Assembly: GCA_027943335.1 (NCBI GenBank)
Contig: BSBK01003253.1
Coordinates: 1,194,501-1,258,500 of the forward strand
Direction: 5' to 3'
DNA: 64,000 bases
Origin: Chamaecyparis obtusa
Taxonomy: Eukaryota > Streptophyta > Pinopsida > Cupressales > Cupressaceae
Part shown: positions 12,492 to 23,206 of the stretch, one piece after another
Position numbering within the stretch: position 1 is the first letter of the stretch
How the letters are laid out: every line of letters starts with the position of its first letter
Position numbers and translations under genes: made by a program
Notes under the pieces: generated by a model
What the model was told of the DNA's origin: nothing
Database searches by the model: none
What the model saw: the letters and a program-made list of their open reading frames with translations, nothing else

Positions 12492-15400
12492 TTATTGCAA
12501 AGCCGGTAGGCTTGCAACACAATCTACAAAGTCAATCTTCATAGCTGCTATCTCCTTTTCCCATGATTTTTTGATGGAATCTACCACATTGAGTAGTGTG
12601 CTCAGTCCATAAGATGCTATTTGACATGCCTGGAGATTCTCAAAGTTAAATTTTTGAAAAGATGTCTGTGCTAAAAGACATTCGTCCAACTGTTCTTCAA
12701 TAATGTTTAACTTCATGGAAGTATGTTCTCTCAAAAGAGTGAACCTTTTCATCTTTCTGTCTCTCTCATCTTGCAAAATTCTGATTTCATCATATAGCTT
12801 CTGAATCTTCTTCTCCACATCACATACCTTCACATTTGGGTTAGTCAGAAGGTTAGATTCATGTTGAATTTCTGCTTCCTTCAACTTCATCTTCTGATCT
12901 TCTTCTACTGTCAAGACCTCTGATTTTGTACACTGCATGTACAAAGATTTTCCTATTTCCAAACTCTTCCTAAGGTTCTTGATACAAATATCAAGGTTGT
13001 TGATATCATTCTTAATGTTCTGACTGATGTTCAAAAACATTTTAGCCTCATAGGTTGCTTCAACTCTCACTTTGGAAATATCAGATAAGTTAGTGAATTC
13101 ATTGTCAAAAGTGCTCATTACCTTCTTTGCATTTTCTAAAGGATCTACCTCAGCAATTTGTGTAGTTACAATGCTTTGTAACTTCTCAGTTAGTTCCTTC
13201 AAACATCCTTCAAAGTTTTTCACTTTCTTGTTCTTGCCAATGATTTTATTTAAAGATGTGATCAATTCCAACTAATCATCATCATCAACTTCTTTTCCTA
13301 AGTCCTCAAACAAAGATCCAATTGGCTTCTTTTTCATAGCTTCAGGAGTAAGACTGATGTCTTCTTTGGTGGGAATGGGTACCTGCATCTCAGTTACTTT
13401 AGGTTCTTCACTGATGGATTGGGTCTGTTCTGCTTCTTTAGATATATCTAATTCATCAAGAGCCAAATTGTCAACAATGTTCTCTAAATTCTTAAATACA
13501 TTGTCATCAGTATCTAAAGTGATCTTTGTACCTTCTACATCCATTGAATCTTCTTCAATGTTAATGGCTGAAGGAGAGGGAATATCCTCTTGCTTTGCTT
13601 CTCCTGCTTGCTTTGCTACAACTGATGGTTCTCCAACCATTTCTACCATAACCTTAACTATTTCCTACTCTGTCTTAGAGTTAACTTCTTTATATTTGCC
13701 TCCCATAATTAGAATGGTTCTCCTTTTGGTTCTCAGATGGGTGTTTAAGGCTTTCAAGATTTTCTTAAGATGTTCCTCATCTCTTACATCACATAGTTTC
13801 TTTACAAAATTTTATCTAATAGATGTGTCCTCTTCTGATGCTCTTTTCTTTCTATTTGCAAGTTTATTGTACAACTCATCAGGTATCTAACCCTGAATAG
13901 TATCCAATTTCTTGTTGGCCAAAATCATATGCTTTATAACAGCATTCTCTAGATTAAGTCTATCAATATAGTCATAAAGACTATAGTACTTGTTCATTTT
14001 TGTAAAGTCTCCATTTTTAATGATCTGATCATTAAGCTTTTCAACTTTGGGTTTTCAAGCTTTCTTCTTAGCAGTATCATCATCTTTTATCTCTACAACT
14101 TTTCTTGGGACAGGTTGCACTATAGTTTTCTGTCTCTTTCCAGGTCTAGTAGCAATTTCCTTTATTCTTTTGCTAGGTGTGGAAGAAGTGGATCTAGTAG
14201 GTCTGCTTGATACTTGTTCCTTCTCTGGTTCCTCTACTTTCACCTTGACTGGTGTAGCTTCTTGTTGTACTGCACTAGATGACAAGGGAGGTACAACCAA
14301 AATCTCTTTTTGTCTAATATCTCTTATTACTACTGTTGTCTGCTTTGCCACTAGAAATTCCTCCTCTTTCATTCCCGTATCCTTTAAGATTTTCTTTATA
14401 GTGCTCTCAACTCTCTTCTTAGACTGCTTCTTCTCAATTATAGCTTTTGCTGAGTTAAAGTTTTCTTCAAAAGTTCCAAATCTGTTACACTGAGTGTCCA
14501 CCTTATACTTAAGTAATCTGCTAATATACTCCTCTATTTCTACCTCAGATATCTCATAGACAAGAGGGTCTATGAACTCTATTCTAGGTTCCACTGCTTC
14601 AATATAGGTAAATTCAGTGTCAACCATGAAACAAACTTCATTCTTGTATTTCTCCACAAGAGACTGTGGGATCCTTGATTTGCTAGTTACCAAGTTCCAA
14701 AATGTCTTTATCACCAACATTGCACTCTCATTTACTTTGTCAACAACATGCTTCCTATATACTTTATTGATCCTTTCCATAGTGTTTTTTCCATCATTCC
14801 AATCATTTCCAATAGTGTAAGGAAATCTTCTCAATAGGTGGAAAAACATGTAGGTGATTAGGGATGAAAATCTGAATTGTGCATACTTTGTCTTCTTGAT
14901 CTTTTTAAGATTTTCAAACAATTGAATTCTCAGAATTTCACACACATCAACTGATACCTTGTCAAAACACATCAAATAAGCTATGTGTACCATTCCTACT
15001 ACCATGCCATCCTCTCTTGAATTAGCACAAAACTTAGTGGTTAGGATCTTGCATAAATACCTAACATCATCTTGTTTGATCTTGCTAATCACAATTCCTC
15101 TTCCATTATAGGATGAATCTGTATTGACAATAAATATTTTCCTCATGTTCTTTTCATTTAAAGGCATAGCTCCAGTTTTGGATAATCTAGTGACTTCATG
15201 AATTAGATCAGTTGTAATGTCAATCACTCTATCTTCTAGCCAAAACTTTCCATTATGAATTCTACTCAAGATAATCTTAGTGCACTCTTCATTGTCAAAC
15301 TCATAGTTAAATGCATACTTAATTATTTAATTGTCTTTCAAATGATCATACCCTTCTTTCAATGACATGTCCTAGTTGTAGATCCTTTGATACTCATTGG

Positions 15401-15926
15401 TGAAATCACTATCACTGATGGTTTCTAACTTGCATCCAAGATAACTCCTTATATTCTCTAAATGAAAAACTCCATCTGGTACGGATGATAGGGCTAACCT
15501 AGGATCATTCTCCATGGGTTCTACTAGTTCTCTATTCATTCTAGGTCTATTTTTGTCTCTGACATTGTGAATTAAAGATACATCCATGATTACTTCTGAT
15601 TCTTTATACCGATTCAAAGATCTGTCAAGTAGAATACCTTGATTTTGCGGATCTAGGGCTTGCGTAGATTCGGTGCTCAAATCCTGCACCAAATCATTGC
15701 AAAATGCTTCCAATCACCGCTCTTTGATCTCCTTAACTCTTGTGTTCACTTTTATGATCAAATACTATCGATTACAACCTTTTATTACTTCAATCACACT
15801 TAGATCTAACATCGCATTCAATTCTTTTGCCGCCTCTTTCCAAAAAGTTGTTTTTGTTAACCTGCAAAACTTAAAACTTCTTGCGATCTCGCAAAACATA
15901 ATATTTTTCTTTGCGCTCTTAACCAT
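12492..15926 (-). pseudogene. Element B extra polyprotein (ORF2/ORF3), unknown family shared with element C
   Basis: From the ATG at 15926 one frame runs to 12492 (about 1145 codons) with roughly eight in-frame stops, mostly TAG, and no frameshift. The same frame also carries gag upstream. The N-terminal third aligns with element C ORF2: KFWLEDRVIDITTDLIHEVT against KIWLESGPVKITKDMIHRVT, then QLFENLKKIKKTK against HLFENLTSIRKTK, PYTIG against FPTIG, and VDTEFTYIEAVEPR against VDTDYTYAQDFIPR. A basic Ser/Pro/Thr-rich segment follows, then an acidic stretch, then a coiled-coil C-terminal part (13271-12492, nearly 260 codons open). No enzyme motif is seen. The layout recalls the 'putative plant transposon protein' domain family, but this is unproven. 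Confidence 0.75.
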
Positions 15927-16034
15927 AGCATTAGTACATCATATAATACCTTACATTAACTGCACAAGACTTAATTCATCATAAACTTACTTCTACACTA
16001 ATTCTAAGCTCCTAATCTACTGGAATTTCATAAA

Positions 16035-17314
16035 TTAAGTGCTTTGAGATAGGTCAGGTAAAGATTCATTCTTACCATTTGATACTTCACCTTTCTGATT
16101 GCCTTCAATGTTGAATGTGTCTCCTTGATCTGTGCCTTTAACAAACTTTACTTCATTTGAATTACTACATCATCCTTTCTGTCTGTTGCTTCCATCTTCA
16201 TTTCTTCTTGCATGACTTCTAGAGTTAGGGTTAGGATGAAAGATTCCATTGTTCATTCTACAAAACCTTGTTGTGTGTCCAATCTTGTTGCATATTTAAC
16301 AAACAATTCCATTGTTCCCATATCTTGGTCCATGTGGATAGATCTGTGATCTGCAATTTCTAGCAATGTTTCTAGTTTTGTTGCATCTATAACATATTAC
16401 TCCATTTCTTTTGTTCATATCTTTAGTAGGTTTCTTATCTGCATGGTTAGTACTTCTAAACATTCTAATATTACTGTTGTTTTCAATAAATTTAGGTTTT
16501 CTACATTCAATAGCTCTATGTCCAAATCCATGACAATTATAACAATAACCATTGAGAGGTTTAAATTGCTTACCTGTGCAATCTCTCTTCATATGACCAA
16601 TAGTGTTACAAGTAAAACATCTACCTTTGAATTCTCTTTGCATACCTTTAGGTGATTCCTCTTGCTTCGGTGACTCTTCTTCTTTAGGTGTATCTTTAGA
16701 TTTGTTGATCTCATCAGGGTTCTTCTCATCTATGCTTTCAGATATCTTCAGATCTGGTTTCTTGCTTTCATCATTTGTTTTTAAAATGTTGAATCCAAGA
16801 CTAGTTTTATCATAGGATGGTTTATGATAAGATACTTGTTCATCAATTTTTTCACTAGTTGAGTATAGCCTTTCAAGTTGTTGTTTGGATTGAGTCAATT
16901 CTCCTTTCACAATTGTATTATACTTCTCAAGTTCAGCATACTACAAATTGCCTTTCTCAATTTTAGATGTTGCTTTGCCAAGTTTAGATTTTAGTCCTTC
17001 ATTTTCAATCTTCAAACTTTCATTTTCAGATCTTAGGTTTTCTTCATTCTTGCCATCTTTCAAACTAAGTTTCAGATTTTCTATCTTCAGTTCATGCTTA
17101 AGGATCTCATTTTCTTTTTCTAAATTGTCATCACAATTTTCAATAAGAACTTCAGATTCCTTTTCAAATTTCAATTTTTCCAACCTATTTTTCAGTTTCT
17201 CAATGAGGTTCTTTGCATCATCATATTTCCTTTTTAGAATGTCTCTTTCATCAGTAAGCATATCAATATGTTCAAGAGCTTCTTCAAGATTCTTCTGTAG
17301 TTGATCCATATCCA
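16035..17314 (-). pseudogene. Element B gag: coiled coil plus four zinc knuckles
   Basis: ATG at 17314 (MDMDQLQKN). The first 130 residues are a Lys/Glu/Leu-rich coiled coil. After a TAG at 16941-16943 the frame continues to zinc knuckles CFTCNTIGHMKRDC, CYNCHGFGHRAIEC, CYRCNKTRNIARNC (His replaced by Asn) and a fourth, C-stop-ICNKIGHTTRFC, whose second position is a TAA at 16296-16298. A TGA lies at 16170-16172 and the natural end is probably the TAA at 16035-16037. Nucleocapsid-like RNA binding is inferred from the knuckles. Copia gags usually have one or two knuckles, so four is unusual. It lies in the same frame as the downstream polyprotein. Confidence 0.82.
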
Positions 17315-17372
17315 TAGAGATCTTACTCAAGCTGCTAGGCTTTCCTTGAATGATTCTTCTTTGAGTAACTAA

Positions 17373-17384
17373 GCTTTGATAACA
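17373..17384 (-). other. Primer-binding site of element B
   Basis: Minus-strand TGTTATCAAAGC, two bases inside the 5' LTR. It is two mismatches from the initiator-Met site TGGTATCAGAGC and in the expected place. Confidence 0.75.
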
Positions 17385-17386
17385 AT

Positions 17387-18407
17387 TGTTAGAAATAGGG
17401 AATACTGAGAGGGGGGTGAATCAGTATTCCACAAACTTTTACTTTTGCCCAATTATGGATATAACATACAATCTTAATGCATAGAAAACTAAACAATGTG
17501 CATAGCAATAAAAGTAAAGAACTCATAACACATTATTTGTTCTCGAGGAAACCCTGGCCAAGGGAAAACCCCGGTGGGGATGGTACCCACAAAGATGCAC
17601 TAATCAAAAGTATCTTGTTAAGGATGTTGACCTTGTTAGGAGTCTATTACAAGCATATAGTGTATCAGTCCTAATTAAAGGACTATAGGCCTTATTAGAA
17701 GCCTCAACCCTGTTAGGACTTGGTAGTACAAAATAGGATTACTAGATGAGCCCATTGCCCAAACAAGTAATGTATAATATACACTGATTATAAAAAGAGG
17801 TTAAGGTACTTAACCTTATACTACTTGCATCAATATCTTTTCACTTTACTTTCACTATATCAAACTTCACATCATGTTCTTTCTATCGCATTCATACTCT
17901 TTCTTTACAATTTACAATTACATTTATACAAGTTACTAAGGCTAATAACTTTGCTTGGTGGGCTGCCATAATACAAAATGACTTTATCCAAGGGTTAACA
18001 TCTAGGATGTCATCCCTTTATATTGTTAAGCAATTATTTTGATAAACAAAATAATTCCTTAACTCTTTACCAATTTTTCCTTCAAAAACTATCCTGTCGG
18101 CTTCACACTGTCTTCGCAAAAACTATCATAACTCTTTTCGTACATGTCGTACTAACTTGTGCTCTAAGATGGGTCATCATTAGTCACCATAGAGTCTATG
18201 TTCAAGTTTGTACACACTGAACTTACTCCAATGAACGTCACAAACAAAAACTATTCCCTGGTTCACTAGTGAAAATATTGTCTCACACTTAGACAAATTT
18301 GCAATGCGCTCTGTCATACTTGCTCTCTGACTTGTACGATCTTCATGTAAGACATATGTTTCCATAATGACAACATCTATGTAATCACTTCAGTCAAATT
18401 TCCAACA
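17387..18407 (-). repeat. 5' LTR of element B
   Basis: 1021 bases, highly similar to 11203-12220. It ends CCAACA followed by the right AATTG target duplication at 18408-18412. No dense ACCGAG array is seen in it. Confidence 0.95.
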
Positions 18408-18412
18408 AATTG

Positions 18413-20008
18413 ATCATCAAGCATCCATCAATTTATCCTATCATCTATTTGCTCATTTTGAGCACATCAATTTTTTCATCTCTCTAGATCTTGAGAGCGA
18501 AACATCAATCCATCAAACTACCTATCCTATTAGATTGACACCAATACAACATCAACCAAGTGATTTTGATTGGCATAAAATGATACCAAATCATCATCAA
18601 CTAATATGGAGTATCAACAACAAAGCATTTATCATCCAATTTTCTCAAATTGGGGTAGTTACTGTTCTCATCAATTCTACATCAGGAAATAGATCAAAAA
18701 TTTTGAAACTCAACCAAATTGTCCAAAATCAATTTTGATTCATTTCCCGAGCGGGCATAATATCATTAGAACTCAAAATCAATCAAATTAGAGTACTTTT
18801 TCAAATCAGGGGCATTAGACATAAAATTATCAAAATCATTAGTGGGGCATCTTAATCAACAAAATTATTAAATCAGAGCATTGTATCAAGGTTTCATTAT
18901 CAAAATCAATTGTATAGTGAATCAGTCATCAAGTTCAAATCAAACATTAGTTAATCAAAGCAATTAGACATTCTTTGAACCAACACACTTCACACATTGA
19001 TTCAAAGAGGGGCATTTGCATACACCCAAAATCGGTCAAGCAAGGTCAAATCAAGCAATTAGTGATTGGAGCATGAATTAATTGAAAATCAAAGCCAAGA
19101 AGATTAAATAAATCAAGGATCAAATAATTATGCAATTAATTTAATATTAAAATAAAATTAATCCAACCCATTTAAATGGGATACATGGCTAAATCAATTA
19201 ATAAATCAAATAACTCTCACTTGCCTCATGAGGACAAAAATCCATCAACCAATGAGGTGAGATCATTTGGAGCACATGGATCATAAATTCCTTTTTCTAT
19301 CTCAACCATCCATCTTGTCTTTGCAATCTTGACCATCCATTTTGTCTTTTTGTCTCAACATTTGAAACCACTAACTCAACTCTCTTCTAGCCATGAGTCA
19401 ATATAAATCACATGTAACTCACCTTCCTAATTTTAGGAATACTTTAAATAGAGTGGATTAATAGAGAAAATCAGTCCATTATCTTAGAGCATCATTACCA
19501 TAGAAAAGTTTTCCTTGAGCATAATATTTCATTTGAGAATTTGCATTGAGTAGTGATCATAATGGAGAATTTGAACCTAAATGAGCTAGATTAGGGATAA
19601 ATGCATCATAGATCTTAATTTTATCATTTTATAATTATCACTGATGAATGCTAAATCTGATAGTATTACTTAATCTTTCTAGATAGGGATCCATAGGATT
19701 CTTATTGTCAATATTTTAATTTAGGCTATATAAATAGTTATATTTCTTGCAATTGAATTGATTTTATAGATGAGCTAATCCTATGAAGGTATATTTACAT
19801 ACGCAATATCTATTGAGGCATTCCATTACTAATCCCACACATTTTACAACCACCAGGAATCTTGTAGCTTTAATTAATCCACTCTCTACCAAATGTGTCT
19901 GATAGCATGCCTATTAAAATGTTCTACCCTTCCCCAAAAGTTATTCGAGTCTACATAACTCAATTTTGTATTTCTTATCTTAGTGGTTGCACGTTCTAGT
20001 CCATTAAG
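18413..20008. other. Decayed repetitive DNA, right flank of element B
   Basis: Continuation of the ATC/CAA-rich block interrupted by B. A purine tract AAAGAGGGGCA near 19003-19013 followed by a TGCATACACCC start could mark a very old LTR running rightward, but no partner LTR is found. No coding domain is recognised. Confidence 0.4.
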
Positions 20009-21246
20009 TGTTGATCCCTAAGTCTTGTTGTCTATTAGAGTCTTACACTTAGTCATTTTCTAGGCAATGTTGGTCGGTCATCAATACAACCAAGCCATCT
20101 TGTAAAGGCTGAGTTATGTTTTAGACCTGTATTTTGTATAGTTACCGAACAATAGTTACTGCCGAGCAAGTTAGATGTCACTGAGTACTTTAGTAGTCAT
20201 TGAGAATTTTATGTCGAGTTGTATAAAAGAGTTAGTGCCAAGAACCAGTATATAAAGAATAGTAAATGCCGAGTGTCAGAGACTTCATATGCCGAGCAAG
20301 CCATATTTGACATATGTGTTTGTAAAGATACAAATACTTAGGTAAATTGTTTTGGCTGATATCTATACAATATTTAATGTTTGTTGATGGAATCAAGGAT
20401 TTGATTATGCCTTGTATTTATAATCATTAATCCCTATGTAAGACATTCAACCTATCAGAAAAAGGAAATTCTTAAGCAACACAAGTAGAGAATCTAGATC
20501 GTTGATCTTGATCTAGGAGCATGTTTAGATGTCTATATAAGATGAGATCATAACCCCAAAAATATGTATGTGTATGAATGTAATGAAGGAGATCTCATAT
20601 ACACAAAACAAAGAAGTATTTTGATATAGGCAGAGATCAGTCAGAGTGATTGAGAAAAGCAGTGAAGGGAAGAAAAGAGCTATATTTGATTGAGGAGATC
20701 AAATAAGTATTGGAAGGATAAGATCTATTATCAGCATCATAGTACAAGCCAAAGGATCAGGTACTGATACATTTTAGTAGGTGAATCAGGGTAAATCTCT
20801 TAACAGAGTGGTTTTCATAGGCCTATGTTAATCTCTTAACCAAGTGTTTAATTTGATGTAAAATTTAAATCCTTTAATCAAGGTAGATTGTATAAGTTTG
20901 TAAGCTCTTAACAGGGAAGACCCCTCACAGGGTAGATCATCATTTTATGATAAATTGTTTTATCCCTAACAAGCAAACTTTATACTATAGTAGTGAAGAT
21001 TTGTGGATGTCATCCCCACCCTTGTTTTACCTTTCAAGAGTTTTTGGGTAACCAAAATCTTTGTGTTATGTGTTTCATTTCATGGATAAAGTTAGATTAT
21101 TAGATCTATTTCAATATTGAATTTCATGTTGATGATAAGTAAGTTGAATTTATGTCAATTGGAATTAGTAGTGGATATCTAATTCACCCCCCCCCCCCCC
21201 CCCCCCCTCTCTCAATATCTCACTTTCCCATATTATATTTCCAACA
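20009..21246 (+). repeat. 5' LTR of element C
   Basis: 1238 bases, matching 27375-27871 over its first 500 or so. TATA-like boxes are TATATAAAG near 20250 and CTATATAAG near 20533. A homopolymer of about 22 C lies at 21187-21207 within the 3' TTCACCCC motif. An ACCGAG-type array lies at 20145-20218. Confidence 0.92.
20145..20218 (+). promoter_or_regulatory. ACCGAG-type array in the 5' LTR of C
   Basis: CCGAA, CCGAG, CTGAG, TTGAG and TCGAG start at 20145, 20162, 20181, 20200 and 20214. Spacings are 17, 19, 19 and 14 bases. The 3' LTR repeats the pattern at 27511, 27528, 27547, 27566 and 27580 with identical spacing, which shows the array predates insertion. Confidence 0.6.
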
Positions 21247-21248
21247 AT

Positions 21249-21260
21249 TGGTATCAAAGC
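21249..21260 (+). other. Primer-binding site of element C
   Basis: TGGTATCAAAGC two bases after the LTR end, one mismatch from the canonical initiator-Met site. Confidence 0.85.
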
Positions 21261-21509
21261 TAAGTCTCTTAAATAAGTCTAATCACTTGTGAGTTAAGAA
21301 CTTGGAGATAGAGGTTTATAATTTGGGAAAGATCATAGAGAATCAGAAGATGCACTAGCTTGAAGCAGTCATAGGAGAATTGAAAGAAATCCTTAAGCAG
21401 AAGGAAAGAGTTGGCAATTCAATAGAATGACACACAATATCAAGAAGAGGATACTAAAGGTCTATTTGACAATGGAAATTCTACTGAAAGTGATAAAGCT
21501 ATAAAATAC

Positions 21510-22639
21510 TTGTTAGAAAGAAACAACATACTGAATGAAGATATCAAAAATCTAAAGAGAGAACAGGAAATTCAATCAGTAAGGTCATGTGAAGTAGTTG
21601 AACAAATAAAAAAAGTTGAAGAAGACAAGACAATGGTCAAAGAAGAGAAAAGAAAAATGTCTATAATACTTGATGAAAGGACATGTGACATGTAAAGGAT
21701 GACAAACAATCAATTGGACATGGTAAATCAATTGTTACTTGCAAATCAAGAGTTGAGCATGAAAGATATGGAAATCACAAATCTAAGATAAAAAAATAGT
21801 CAACTGATGAATGAACTGAGATCTGAAAAGGAACTTAATGAAAGAATGAACAAAATAAATGAAGCTATGAAATACTTTGAAGAATTGTTGAGGTCACCAA
21901 GAAGATCCAGTGATACTTCTGGACTTGGACACAATGAGAACCTATCATCCACTGAAGAAGGAGAATCATCAAAGAATGGAGAACAAGGGAATGTTGAGTC
22001 AAAGAGGAACAAACCTGCATGCCATCATTGTGGAAAGCTAGGACAAACAACAAACATTTGCAAAAGAAAAAATGGTAAGTTTAATCCTAAACCAAAGTTC
22101 AATGGAAATTGTTTTAATTGTAAGAAACATGGACATCAGACACATGAATGCAGGTCAAAGGTTAGTAATCTACCTACTACACCTAAATTTCAAGGACATT
22201 GCTTTAATTGTAATAAATATGGTCATAGAGCACAAGAATGTAGATCCAAAGCTAAATTTACATCCAATAAGCAAAATAAAGCACCTAGGAAAGGTAATAC
22301 AATCAATTGGGACTACAATACATGGTATAGTTGTCATTATTGTAGAGAATATGGTCATATTGGAGTGAATTGTGTGAAGACACATTTTAGAGGTAAATCC
22401 AAGAGTTGGATGAGTGGAAGTTTGGTCTGTTAAAATACCACAAGATTGGTCACATAAAAAGAGACTGCAGAGCACATGCAATGAGCAGTGAACAATCCAA
22501 AGGCAATGAAACTATTGAACAAATAAGAGATCAGATGAACAAGACATGGAAAAAGAAAGAGGAAGCAAGCAGTAGTGGAGCCAGTGAACTTGAGGTCACC
22601 CAATCCAATGGATCAAGTGACGAAACCACTTCAAACTAA
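21510..22639 (+). pseudogene. Element C gag: coiled coil plus five zinc knuckles
   Basis: A Lys/Glu-rich coiled-coil region (about 21510-21890; weaker coding traces go back to 21300) is broken by stops at 21693 and 21789. It is followed by knuckles CHHCGKLGQTTNIC (His replaced by Gln), CFNCKKHGHQTHEC, CFNCNKYGHRAQEC and CHYCREYGHIGVNC. A fifth (HKIGHIKRDC) follows after a frame change near 22430. The tail at 22490-22639 is charged and Ser-rich. It parallels the gag of element B in order and composition, and RNA packaging is the likely ancestral role. Confidence 0.82.
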
Positions 22640-23206
22640 GAAAAGAAGGTGTGCGAGGAACTGAATCTTCTAGTTTCATATTTTACATCAGTTCCTGCCA
22701 TTTGATATGTTAAAGTCCATATATGCATAAATTGAGATGCATTAGGAAAAATTTGAAAAAGAAGTTATATTGCATATTTGATGTCGAGCATCGATATTTA
22801 AGTCCATAGTGACCAAGTCACTCAATGTGTGACAAGCTCCTATAATAGTCAAGATGTGATATCTACCGACAAGAAACTAAATGGCAGAATTAACTGAGTA
22901 CATGTTAACCGAGTTGACATGAGAAGGTCGAGATAGCTGTATTCACCTACCCAATTTACAAATTATTTAATGAAGCCCTAATCTGATCATTTGGGGTCTA
23001 TAAAGAAAATTATTATCATTCTTTTTCATTTCATCAAGCGATTTGATAATTTGCAGAGTGATTTTAAGGTGATTAACAAGAGCTATTTGTGCTAAGTGAA
23101 ATTTAAGATCTGTACAGGGTGTCATTGGCAAATATCATGAAGGAATGTTGAATAAAGGTATTACTGAGTATCTTGAACTTGTGATTTGAACCCTAGTTTC
23201 AGATAT

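Larger units (their letters stand above)
11203..18407 (-). mobile_element. Element B: non-autonomous LTR retrotransposon with gag and extra ORF, no pol
   Basis: Complete element of 7205 bases. LTRs 11203-12220 and 17387-18407 both begin TGTTAG and end CAACA on the + strand. It is flanked by perfect 5-bp duplications AATTG (11198-11202 and 18408-18412). Read on the minus strand it has a primer-binding site, a coiled-coil and zinc-knuckle gag, then a long extra polyprotein, then polypurine tracts. No protease, integrase, RT or RNase H motif is seen anywhere between the LTRs. It fits the class called TR-GAG elements but carries far more coding capacity. Movement would need enzymes from another element. 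Confidence 0.92.

Noticed and set aside
13357..14493. Long + strand open frames opposite the extra ORF of element B
   Set aside because: They are antisense shadows; the minus-strand frame aligns with element C and the + frames have Ser/Phe-rich shadow composition.
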